A stretch of 6,797 nucleotides of DNA from an uncultured Chloroflexota bacterium (GCA_937927665.1 CALBRY010000389.1:1-6797); one strand, 5' to 3'; positions 1 to 6,706 are shown, counted from the first letter of the stretch. Program-made: numbers and translations. Notes: generated by a model not told the origin, from the sequence alone.

Positions 1-2423
1 TCGCTGTCGCTGGCGAACTGCCATGCTTCTTGATAATTTCCCGAACGCCACGCCGTTGATGACAAGTTGCCGAGCGCTTCCGCGATTCCGTTCTTGTCTT
101 GCAGCGAACGCGCAATCGTAAGCTGTTCCTCGAAACAGCGGCGCGAGAGGGCATAATCGCCTAAACCGGCGTATGCTGTGCCGAGCGCGCCATACAGCCG
201 CCCTAACCATGCCGGATCAATCAGCGCCGATTCGTCTGTTTCCGCGTCCTCGATCTGCGCCTGCTGTGCCTGCTGCGCCAGCGTCATCGCCCGTTCGCCG
301 CAGATTTTCGCCTGTTTATACGCCCCACTGATCGCGGAGGCTTCGCACGCGAACGCCATATAGACGCGCTCCCGTTCGACATCACCGGATTCGCTCCAAT
401 GATGCGCCAACCGCGCCGCCCCTTCGATCGGTTCGCCCGCTTCGCGGTATGCCGCTTCCAGCGCCACAGCAACGCGGCGGTGAATCGCCGTCCGTTCTTC
501 AACTGAAAGCGCCGAAAGGACGCTTTCGCGCAGTTTGTCATGCGCGAAACGCCATACGCCGTCTTGCACATCGAGCACGCCCGCATCCGCGCACATGCTC
601 AACCAGCTCTGTAGATCGATGTCAGGCGTCACCCGCGCCAGCAGATCCAGATCGATCTGCCGCCCGACGACGCCCGCCAGATTCAGGAGCGGTCGCCCGC
701 TTGCCGGAATACGTTGAAGCCGTTGATTCACGATCTGAGTGACGCCGCCCGCAAAGACACTCTTAGGGAGGGTTCGCATCCCCACTTCGGTGAGATCGCG
801 CGTGTTTTCGCCCAATGCGCGGATCACTTCGACGACGAAAAACGCATTCCCTTCGGATTCGCGCTGTAAGAATTCAACCACTGCCGCCGATCGCCCCGGA
901 TTGCCGAGAATGGCGGCGCTTAATTCAGCGATTGCCCGCTTTTCTAAGCGTCCGAGCTTGAGCGAACGCATCAGCGGGAGTTCTTCCGGCAGCAACGGGC
1001 GCTCATCGTCGCGGTAGGTCACGACGATCAAAACGGGGAGTTCGCTGATGGCGCGGCTGACGCCTTCCAATAAGGTGATGCTTTCCGCCGCCGCCCATTG
1101 GAAATCTTCCAGAATGATCAATGCTCCGACGGGTTGTGCGCGCAGCAGCGCGATCACGGTATCACGCAGCCGTGCTTGTGCCGCGTCCGCTTCACCGGAA
1201 GGGGGCGGTGTGGTGGGAATGTCACGCCCGATCAGCACCGCGAGATCAGGGATGATCGTGTGCAGGATGCCCGCCGCCATTTCGTTGAGCGATTCCGGGT
1301 TCACCTGAAGCACCAACCGCCGCAAGATATGCGCCCAGACATGATAAGGATTGGCGGGTTCGCGGACTTCTTGCGCGGTCGCCACCGTGACGCCGCTCAC
1401 CAGCGCCAGCGTGCGGAGTTCGCTCACCAGCCGCGATTTACCGACGCCGCTTTCACCGCCGATCAACCATGCCGCGCCGCGTGAACGCACCGCTTCGCTC
1501 AACGCTTCGGAAAGCTGTTTCATTTCGGCATCGCGCCCGACAAAACGCGCCGATTGGAGATAACTTTCGCGGATTGCAACCGCTTCTCTCGGTATCGGCT
1601 GCTGACTGGCTTCGAATAGGGCGCGGTAGAGATCGAATGTTTCGCCCATCCGCGCGCGTTCGTCGCGGGTTTTGGCAAGCATCGTCCCGATCAGCGAACG
1701 GTATGCGTTCGGAATCAGCGAGAGATCAGGTTGGCGGGTGGTCACATCCGCGACCAGCACGCCGAGATTTTTTGTGTTAAACGGATGCCGCCCGGCGAAG
1801 ATTTCGTAAGCCATCACGCCGACGCCGTAAATATCGGCGTATGGGCTGACACGCTCACCGCGAAACAATTCGGGAGCCATATACGCCATCGTTCCGGCGG
1901 TCAGGTCATCAAGACTGCGGCTGCTATTTTCGGCGATCACCGCCAGCCCAAAATCGACCACGCGCACTGTTCCCGCGCCGCTGACCAGCACATTCGCGGG
2001 TTTCAGATCACGATGAAGCACGCCCCGGCGATGCAGATACGTGAGCGCAAGCAGCATCTCGCTGATCACACGGATTTTTGTTTCAAGCGGCGCGTTCCGG
2101 GCATAAGCGACGACATTTTGCGCGCCTTGCAGCAGTCCCATCGTATAAAACGGCTGCCGCTGGGAATCAAAGCCGTAATCCAACACATCAATAATGTGAG
2201 GGTGACGCAGCGAAGCGAGCATCCGAAATTCGCGCACGAGCGCCATCAACATTTCATCGGTGCTGTGCGATGAACTGATCTGCACCCGCTTGAGGGCAAC
2301 TTCTTCGCCTGTCAGCCGATCCAACGCGCGGTAAATCACACCCATCGAACCCGCGCCAAGTTGTTCGAACAATTGATAACGGTTATTCAGATGTCCGAGA
2401 ACTGTTTCGCTAATCACGTGCAT
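1..2423 (-). CDS. Ser/Thr protein kinase - AAA_16 (STAND) ATPase - TPR fusion protein, C-terminus outside the window
   Basis: The minus-strand frame is open from ATG 2423 to the left edge: 807 codons, no stop. Residues ~16-265 are a Hanks-type kinase domain with every catalytic element visible: glycine loop G23-A-G-S-M-G28, VALK with K45, helix-C E65, HRDLKPAN with D139 and N144, DFG with D157, and GTMAYMAPE ending at E185. An active kinase is therefore expected. A short linker without a membrane segment leads to RFVGRD (293-298), the usual opening of AAA_16 ATPases. Then come Walker A GGESGVGKS (322-330), Walker B LIILEDFQW (435-443), a TYRDDE motif around R471 and the family's late HDKLRES motif (628-634). 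From ~750, helical TPR-like segments begin (GLGDY...A) and are cut off by the edge. Known relatives are cytoplasmic signalling proteins, some ending in GAF/histidine-kinase modules; the ending here is unseen. No other in-frame ATG lies just upstream, and no clear ribosome binding site is visible. Confidence 0.95.
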   Translation of the reverse strand, partial: MHVISETVLGHLNNRYQLFEQLGAGSMGVIYRALDRLTGEEVALKRVQISSSHSTDEMLMALVREFRMLASLRHPHIIDVLDYGFDSQRQPFYTMGLLQGAQNVVAYARNAPLETKIRVISEMLLALTYLHRRGVLHRDLKPANVLVSGAGTVRVVDFGLAVIAENSSRSLDDLTAGTMAYMAPELFRGERVSPYADIYGVGVMAYEIFAGRHPFNTKNLGVLVADVTTRQPDLSLIPNAYRSLIGTMLAKTRDERARMGETFDLYRALFEASQQPIPREAVAIRESYLQSARFVGRDAEMKQLSEALSEAVRSRGAAWLIGGESGVGKSRLVSELRTLALVSGVTVATAQEVREPANPYHVWAHILRRLVLQVNPESLNEMAAGILHTIIPDLAVLIGRDIPTTPPPSGEADAAQARLRDTVIALLRAQPVGALIILEDFQWAAAESITLLEGVSRAISELPVLIVVTYRDDERPLLPEELPLMRSLKLGRLEKRAIAELSAAILGNPGRSAAVVEFLQRESEGNAFFVVEVIRALGENTRDLTEVGMRTLPKSVFAGGVTQIVNQRLQRIPASGRPLLNLAGVVGRQIDLDLLARVTPDIDLQSWLSMCADAGVLDVQDGVWRFAHDKLRESVLSALSVEERTAIHRRVAVALEAAYREAGEPIEGAARLAHHWSESGDVERERVYMAFACEASAISGAYKQAKICGERAMTLAQQAQQAQIEDAETDESALIDPAWLGRLYGALGTAYAGLGDYALSRRCFEEQLTIARSLQDKNGIAEALGNLSSTAWRSGNYQEAWQFASDS

Positions 2424-2447
2424 TCCATAGAAATATTAACGACCATC

Positions 2448-2520
2448 CCATTCATTGTAATCTAGGGATCGCAAAAACATCGATAGCCATTCATAGATCA
2501 TCCTACGCCATTCGTTGATC
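2448..2520. repeat. Three iterated CCATTC(A/G)T motifs in the divergent promoter region
   Basis: CCATTCAT occurs at 2448-2455 and 2487-2494, and CCATTCGT at 2508-2515. The second and third copies belong to a longer direct repeat, GCCATTCATAGATC (2486-2499) and GCCATTCGTTGATC (2507-2520), matching at 12 of 14 bases with starts exactly 21 bases apart, about two helical turns. The first copy overlaps the candidate kinase -10 and the third overlaps the candidate -35 of the TPR gene. This placement is what operator sites of a regulator acting on both genes would look like. The binding function is inference; the regulator is unknown. Confidence 0.45.
2454..2459 (-). promoter_or_regulatory. Candidate -10 element for the kinase gene
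   Basis: On the minus strand this reads TACAAT, five of six matches to the bacterial -10 consensus. Transcription would start about 24 bases upstream of the kinase ATG at 2423. No convincing -35 hexamer lies at the usual distance, and there is no TG extension, so it may need an activator or may be chance. Confidence 0.25.
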
Positions 2521-2543
2521 GCTGTTCCTAAAGGCGTTACGAT
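2515..2543 (+). promoter_or_regulatory. Candidate sigma70-type promoter for the secreted TPR gene
   Basis: TTGATC (2515-2520) and TACGAT (2538-2543) are separated by 17 bases; each matches four of six consensus positions. Transcription would begin near 2550, about 30 bases before the ATG at 2581. The spacing is ideal but the hexamers are only moderate, so this is a tentative call. Confidence 0.35.
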
Positions 2544-2580
2544 CGATCCGTTTGCAGCGCCGTAGACTGCGAGAACCTTT

Positions 2581-2637
2581 ATGCGCCGCCTCTTTCTGCT
2601 TATCGTAATTGCCGCTCTTGTCATCCCCGCCGCCGCA
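2581..2637 (+). other. Sec signal peptide of the TPR protein
   Basis: It encodes residues 1-19: a short basic start (MRR), a hydrophobic stretch LFLLIVIAALVI and a small-residue PAAA motif before Q20. Cleavage after A19 satisfies the A-X-A rule; the alternative after A21 would put proline at +1, which signal peptidase I disfavours. The absence of a cysteine at the site argues against a lipoprotein. Confidence 0.85.
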
Positions 2638-4848
2638 CAAGCTCCGGTGGTGCGTTTAGCGCTCCTGCGCGAACCGGAGATGCTCACTGTCATCGTACAG
2701 GCGAGTGAACCCGTCTCGGTGCTCGATCTCCGCTTTGAATATGTGAATGAATATGATTTCGAAATTTTGCAAGCGCTCCGCGATTACGAGCAGTTCCGTG
2801 CAGCGGCGGCGAACGTGACGCAAGCGTGTTTTGTTTTGCGCGCCCACGATACAGAAACGCCCATTCCGCAAGAATGTTTGAGCATGGCGCGGGCGGATTT
2901 GCATGTTCAAGAACTGGGTGAGGCGGGTATTTTCTGGTTCGATACACGGATCAATCTTCAGCGTCCGCTCACCGTGTTGAATACAACCAGCGTGATCAGC
3001 GTATGCCCTGCCGAAAACCCGCGCTGCGAATTTGATTACCCGTATGCGCCTCCCGGTGAAGCACCTGCGCCGCCGTTGTTATTCGATGCAGCAGACCTCG
3101 AAAACCGTGAAATCCTTGTGTTGATCGCTGATTTCGAGCAGATGAGCGGCAGTCTGCTTGAACCGCATCTCGAATGGGAACGGGTGCTGAATAACGCGAT
3201 TGCGGAAACAGGGGTCAACGGACGCGCCGAGCGGATTCCGACTATCATCCGCAGTCATGAAGAAGCGCGGGAAGCCGCAGGATGGTACGACGCCACGCTC
3301 GTGATCTGGGGATATGTCGGCGCGGCAGTCGTGAGCAGTAGTTACACCGTAACGCCGCGCTGGAGTCGGATAGAAGAACAGCCAAGCGAAACCGAGGTCA
3401 TCGGCACGCTAGATGAACTGTCGTTGTTCGTTTCACCGGGTGGTGACGCGAAATACATTTTCGATTTTGTCGTCGCGCAGCTCGCCTACTTCGCGGATGA
3501 TTATGCCGCCGCGCTGGAGATGATCGACCGGGCGATTGCGCTTGCTCCGCTGGAACGTGAAGAAGAAATGGGGTTAGGCGCGCTGTATTTTTACCGGGGG
3601 TACACACAGGATCGGCTCGGTGCATCACCGGAGATCGTCATTGATGATTACACGCGCGCTGTAACGTTGGGCGTCAGATTAGCATCCGCGTACAACAATC
3701 GCGGCACTGCTTATTACGCCTTAGGCGATTATGACTCCGCGATGCAGGATTACGATCAAGCAATTGTGCTCGACCCGGGCGATGCCACACCGTACAACAA
3801 TCGGGCGCTTATTCATATCGAAGCGGGCGATTATGAGCGAGCATTCGAGGATTATGATCAAGCGATTGCGCTCGACCCGACGTACAGCACTGCTTATGAT
3901 AATCGCGGCGTCGCTTACGTGCAGTCGGGCGAATATGCACAAGCGATCGCCGATTTTGATCAGGCGATCACCTTCGATCCCGACTATGCCAGCGCCTACA
4001 ACAATCGCGGGGGTGTTTATGAACAACTGGGCGATTACGATCAGGCGATGGCGGATTATGATCAAGCGATCGCGCTTGATCCCACGCTGGCGAAGGCATT
4101 TAACAATCGTGGGCGACTGCACTATCTGATGGGCGAATATAGGCGGGCGCTGAATGATTTTGATCAGGCGATCATGCTTGATTCTGCCTATCTCAATGCT
4201 TATAACCTTCGTGGGAGCACCTATTACGCCTTAGGCGATCTCAAGCAGGCGATTGAAAACTTCGGACGCGTGATCGCGCTCGATCCATTATTTGCCGATG
4301 GCTATAACAATCGTGGGCTTGCCTATGCTGATTTAGGCGAATATGAACTGGCGTTTGACGATTATGATCAAGCGCTCGCGCTCGACCCGATGAGCCTGAT
4401 CGCGTATTACAATCGCGGAAATGCTTATTACGGGATCGGCGCGTATGAACTGGCAATCGCCGACTTCGATCAGGTGATTGCAATCGATCCGGCGCACCAA
4501 TGGACCTATGTCAATCGTGGGCTTGCCTATTACTTTTTAGGCAATTTCTACCGTGCCATCCTCAACTATGATCAAGCGCTTGAGCTTAACCCGATGGACT
4601 CGACCGCTTACAACAACCGGGGATGGGCGTACTACTTTTCGAATGATTTTCGCGCCGCTTATAACGATTTCGCCCGCGCCGCAGATATCGACCCCAACGA
4701 TGCAAATGCTTATTCCGGTCTTGTGCTGGCGAACGCGGCGGCTCGTCGCTGTACCGATGCCGCCGATGCGCTCCGCACGTATCTGGATTTAGCGGGCAGC
4801 GACGCCGATTCCGCCATAGAACAGACGTATCGTCAGCAGTGCGGCTAA
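2581..4848 (+). CDS. Exported TPR-repeat protein with an unassigned N-terminal region
   Basis: 755 residues. Residues 1-19 form a typical Sec signal peptide (basic MRR, hydrophobic core, cleavage probably after PAAA before Q20), with no lipobox cysteine. Residues 20 to ~300 are a region I do not recognise. It contains two strand-like hydrophobic stretches, ILVLIADF (178-185) and ATLVIWGYVG (238-247), with an alternating alpha/beta look loosely like FlgO/TolB N-terminal domains. Two loose TPRs (~300-367) precede ten uninterrupted 34-residue TPRs (368-707) and one degenerate C-terminal repeat. TPR solenoids bind proteins or peptides, so an extracytoplasmic scaffold or binding role is likely; the partner is unknown. 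All six cysteines (83, 99, 142, 149, 724, 754) lie outside the regular repeats, which fits disulfides in an exported protein. The start is fixed by an in-frame TAG at 2563. No Shine-Dalgarno is seen. It is divergent from the kinase gene across 157 bases. Confidence 0.93.
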   Translation: MRRLFLLIVIAALVIPAAAQAPVVRLALLREPEMLTVIVQASEPVSVLDLRFEYVNEYDFEILQALRDYEQFRAAAANVTQACFVLRAHDTETPIPQECLSMARADLHVQELGEAGIFWFDTRINLQRPLTVLNTTSVISVCPAENPRCEFDYPYAPPGEAPAPPLLFDAADLENREILVLIADFEQMSGSLLEPHLEWERVLNNAIAETGVNGRAERIPTIIRSHEEAREAAGWYDATLVIWGYVGAAVVSSSYTVTPRWSRIEEQPSETEVIGTLDELSLFVSPGGDAKYIFDFVVAQLAYFADDYAAALEMIDRAIALAPLEREEEMGLGALYFYRGYTQDRLGASPEIVIDDYTRAVTLGVRLASAYNNRGTAYYALGDYDSAMQDYDQAIVLDPGDATPYNNRALIHIEAGDYERAFEDYDQAIALDPTYSTAYDNRGVAYVQSGEYAQAIADFDQAITFDPDYASAYNNRGGVYEQLGDYDQAMADYDQAIALDPTLAKAFNNRGRLHYLMGEYRRALNDFDQAIMLDSAYLNAYNLRGSTYYALGDLKQAIENFGRVIALDPLFADGYNNRGLAYADLGEYELAFDDYDQALALDPMSLIAYYNRGNAYYGIGAYELAIADFDQVIAIDPAHQWTYVNRGLAYYFLGNFYRAILNYDQALELNPMDSTAYNNRGWAYYFSNDFRAAYNDFARAADIDPNDANAYSGLVLANAAARRCTDAADALRTYLDLAGSDADSAIEQTYRQQCG
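3682..4701 (+). repeat. Ten tandem 102-base units encoding consensus TPRs
   Basis: Each unit encodes 34 residues in perfect register (ten units, residues 368-707). The canonical TPR positions are visible in nearly every unit: aromatic 4, R7, G8, aromatic 11, A20, Y/F24, A27 and P32. Exceptions include A8 in the second unit and S32 in the fifth. Similarity persists at the DNA level: the blocks starting with gattatgatcaagcg at 3850, 4054 and 4360 lie at exact multiples of 102 bases. This points to growth or homogenisation by duplication or gene conversion. Confidence 0.92.
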
Positions 4849-4868
4849 GGCGCGAATGATTCTCCTCT

Positions 4869-4996
4869 CTATCGGCAGGAGTAGAGGCTTGAGCGGCTAG
4901 CCCTACGAGCAGAAGTAACGTAAAGCACCCCTCCCCCACTCGCTAAAAGGGACGCGTGTGCAGTCTTGTACAAATGTGTCCCCCTATCAGCAGGAG
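4869..4996. repeat. 13-base direct repeat pair in the gap before the Fur-family gene
   Basis: CTATCGGCAGGAG at 4869-4881 and CTATCAGCAGGAG at 4984-4996 match at 12 of 13 bases, with starts 115 bases apart. The first copy also takes part in two mutually exclusive 5-bp hairpins (CTCCT 4862-4866 with AGGAG 4877-4881; CTCTA 4867-4871 with TAGAG 4882-4886). No T-run follows, so it is not a convincing terminator for the TPR gene. Function unknown; chance is possible. The rest of the 218-base gap (4849-5066) shows only the promoter listed separately. Confidence 0.35.
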
Positions 4997-5019
4997 GCGC
5001 TTCTTTGCCCGCCGCATTC

Positions 5020-5028
5020 TGATAAAAT
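5020..5028 (+). promoter_or_regulatory. Extended -10 promoter for the regulator-glycosyltransferase unit
   Basis: TGATAAAAT matches the extended -10 form TGn-TATAAT with only one mismatch in the hexamer. Such promoters do not need a good -35, and none is evident here. Transcription would start near 5035, giving a leader of about 32 bases before the ATG at 5067. Confidence 0.5.
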
Positions 5029-5066
5029 AAAGGCATTCGCTCACACGGATCGATCGGCTTCAAATT

Positions 5067-5519
5067 ATGTCGTCCAGCGCGATCAGCCCACGCGCGCAGC
5101 GGCTGCGCCAGCAGGGATATAAACTCACGCATGCCCGCTTAACGGTTTTGCGCGTGATTGAACAAAGCGGCGGTCATTTGACCAGTGCCGAACTGGTCGA
5201 ACGCGTCGGCGAGGCGGACAGCGGGATCGGACGCGCAAGCGTCTTTCGCGCGCTTGATCTGTTTACACGGCTGTCGCTGGTGCGTCCGACGTATATCGGC
5301 ACGAGTTCAACGCCGACGTATGTCCTCCTCCCCGATGGGCATCATCACCACATCATTTGTACCCAGTGCAGCAGGGTGATCGAGTTTGAGGATTGCACGC
5401 TTGCCCCGCTCAAACAGATCTTGGAAGACCGCTTGCACGTTAAGCTAAACGGGCATTTACTCGAATTTTACGGCTTGTGTCCGACGTGTTTACTCGCGCC
5501 GCCAGCCGAGGACAGCTAA
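5067..5519 (+). CDS. Fur-family metal-responsive transcriptional regulator (Fur/Zur/PerR type)
   Basis: 150 residues, the usual family length. The N-terminal half is a winged helix: KLTHARLTVL (19-28), HLTSAEL (37-43), and recognition helix IGRASVFRALDLF (54-66), equivalent to the family's 'iglaTVYRtL'. The C-terminal half is the dimerisation and metal domain: H92-H93-H94-H95, then C98-x2-C101, VIEF with E106, H130, and LEFYGLCPTC with C138-x2-C141. The two CxxC pairs form the structural zinc site of this family. The HHHH run replaces the HHDH of E. coli Fur (D89 position is H94), a pattern I recall from actinobacterial Zur proteins. This mildly favours zinc sensing, but metal specificity cannot be read reliably from sequence. 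It would act as a cytoplasmic dimeric repressor. No Shine-Dalgarno precedes the ATG. Its stop overlaps the next gene's start, so the two are probably one operon, perhaps autoregulated. Confidence 0.95.
   Translation: MSSSAISPRAQRLRQQGYKLTHARLTVLRVIEQSGGHLTSAELVERVGEADSGIGRASVFRALDLFTRLSLVRPTYIGTSSTPTYVLLPDGHHHHIICTQCSRVIEFEDCTLAPLKQILEDRLHVKLNGHLLEFYGLCPTCLLAPPAEDS
5508..5512 (+). promoter_or_regulatory. Ribosome binding site that decides the glycosyltransferase start
   Basis: GAGGA lies six bases before the ATG at 5519, inside the last codons of the Fur-family gene. It supports 5519 over the upstream in-frame ATG at 5477, which would add 14 residues with no family similarity. Confidence 0.55.
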
Positions 5520-6670
5520 TGCATATCGCCTTCAATGCGTGGTTCTGGGATCAACCGTTTACGGGAAGCGGTCAGTATATTCGCCATCTGGTGACCGCCC
5601 TGCGCAAGATCGCCCCGGAACTGAAGATGACGCTTGTACTGCCACCCGATGCTGATCCGGCGGGACTGCCGCCGAATGTTGAGGCAGTCACCACACGCGG
5701 ATCGCGGTCGAATCTTGGTAAGGTAATCTTTGAACAGCGCACCTTTCCGCAAGCGGCGGCGCGCATCAAGGCGGATATCGCACATGTGCCTTACTGGGGT
5801 GCGCCGCTCTCGTCGCCTGCCCCGTTGATCACCTCGGTGCTGGATGTGATCCCGCTGGTGATGCCGGAATACGCGCCAACGCTGCAAGCGAAGTTGTACA
5901 CCTCACTCGTCACCGCTTCGGCGCGCGGATCAGGACATATCCTCACACTCAGCGAAGCTTCGAAGGCGGATATTGTCAAACTGCTAGGCGTCAGCGCCGA
6001 TCAGATCACCGTGACGTATCTCGCGGCGGATGAACATTTTCACCCGCAGATCGGCGCGGAAAACGATGCCGCTGTGAAAGCGAAATATGATCTGCCGGAT
6101 CAATTTGTTTTGTATCTCGGCGGGTTTGATACGCGTAAATCGGTGATGACTCTGCTCGATGCGTTCGCGGTTGTCACGAAGGCGGAGGGCGGCGAATACC
6201 CGCTCGTGATCGTCGGCGGACGTGAACCGGATTGGAATGATCCGCTGTTCCCGAATGTGCGCGCCTACGCGAAAGAATTAGGAATCGAGGATCAGATTCG
6301 CTGGGTTTTCGGCTTGCCAGAAGCAGAAAAACCCGCGTTTTATCGCCTTGCGCGGATTTTCGTCTTTCCGAGCGTGTATGAAGGTTTCGGGCTGCCGGTG
6401 ATCGAAGCGATGGCATGCGGCACGCCTGTGATCGCGCAAGAAGCGCCGGGGATCAATGAGATTGTCGGGGATGCGGCATTTCTCACCCGCTTAGGCGATT
6501 CGCGGCAAATGGCGGGGGCGATGCTGGCGCTGCTCGGTCAGCAAACGCTCCGCGATACGCAAATCTCACGCGGACTCGGACAAGCGACCCGTTATCACTG
6601 GCGCAAAACCGCCCGCACCACGCTTGAGGTGTACGAAAAAGTCATCGCGGGTTTTACGGCGACCCCATAA
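5519..6670 (+). CDS. GT4-family glycosyltransferase (GT-B fold)
   Basis: 383 residues from ATG 5519, normal for the family. It begins MHIAFNAWFW with the glycine loop TGSGQY (15-20), the typical GT4 opening. The acceptor-side half includes SVLDVIPL (106-113) and LTLSEASK (142-149). The donor-side half has YLGGFDTRKS (199-208), the family's conserved basic R/K region, then VIVGG (230-234) and the signature YEGFGLPVIEAMACGTPVI with the E-x7-E pair E288 and E296. Such enzymes are cytoplasmic or membrane-associated, retain anomeric configuration and transfer sugars from nucleotide-sugar donors to polysaccharide or glycolipid acceptors. The donor and acceptor cannot be determined; many close-looking proteins are annotated as mannosyltransferases. 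The start overlaps the stop of the Fur-family gene (TAATG), indicating translational coupling. No other sugar-pathway genes are in view. Confidence 0.94.
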   Translation: MHIAFNAWFWDQPFTGSGQYIRHLVTALRKIAPELKMTLVLPPDADPAGLPPNVEAVTTRGSRSNLGKVIFEQRTFPQAAARIKADIAHVPYWGAPLSSPAPLITSVLDVIPLVMPEYAPTLQAKLYTSLVTASARGSGHILTLSEASKADIVKLLGVSADQITVTYLAADEHFHPQIGAENDAAVKAKYDLPDQFVLYLGGFDTRKSVMTLLDAFAVVTKAEGGEYPLVIVGGREPDWNDPLFPNVRAYAKELGIEDQIRWVFGLPEAEKPAFYRLARIFVFPSVYEGFGLPVIEAMACGTPVIAQEAPGINEIVGDAAFLTRLGDSRQMAGAMLALLGQQTLRDTQISRGLGQATRYHWRKTARTTLEVYEKVIAGFTATP

Positions 6671-6706
6671 GGTGCGTTCTTTTTTGCTCGTGGGTTCATC
6701 GCCAAA

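Noticed and set aside
1731..2273. Plus-strand 180-codon frame opposite the kinase domain
   Set aside because: It is the shadow of the kinase coding frame, which has all catalytic motifs; its own product resembles nothing and is rich in His and Arg in the manner of antisense frames.
2436..2693. Minus-strand 85-codon frame across the divergent region, whose product repeats 'NEW'/'YEW' near its end
   Set aside because: It overlaps the start of the TPR gene antisense, has a basic low-quality composition, and its repeated residues simply mirror the three DNA motifs.
3945..4080. GCGATCGC octamers, recalling cyanobacterial HIP1
   Set aside because: Only a couple are noticed, both in TPR codons that recur by repetition, so they are a by-product of the array.
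3721..4129. Long frames on both strands inside the TPR array, with periodic products
   Set aside because: They owe their length and periodicity to the 102-base repeats of the true TPR frame.
3682..4701. CRISPR or satellite-like array suggested by regular DNA periodicity
   Set aside because: The units are contiguous coding TPR modules without spacers and keep one open frame throughout.
4890..4971. Short palindromes GGCTAGCC and TTGTACAA
   Set aside because: Eight-base palindromes are expected by chance at this length and neither is followed by a T-run or placed at a promoter.
4992..5022. AGGAGG followed by TTG and a five-codon mini-frame (possible leader peptide)
   Set aside because: It lies upstream of the predicted transcription start of the Fur-family gene, uses TTG, and its stop overlaps the extended -10; more likely chance.
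5015..5040. Possible Fur/Zur box around TGATAAAATAAAGGC for autoregulation
   Set aside because: Only one half resembles a TGATAAT-type half-site, with no inverted partner; the same bases are better explained as an extended -10.
5477..5518. Longer glycosyltransferase starting at ATG 5477
   Set aside because: The extra 14 residues do not look like the family, lie wholly inside the Fur-family gene, and the GAGGA site plus the MHIAFNAW opening mark 5519 as the start.
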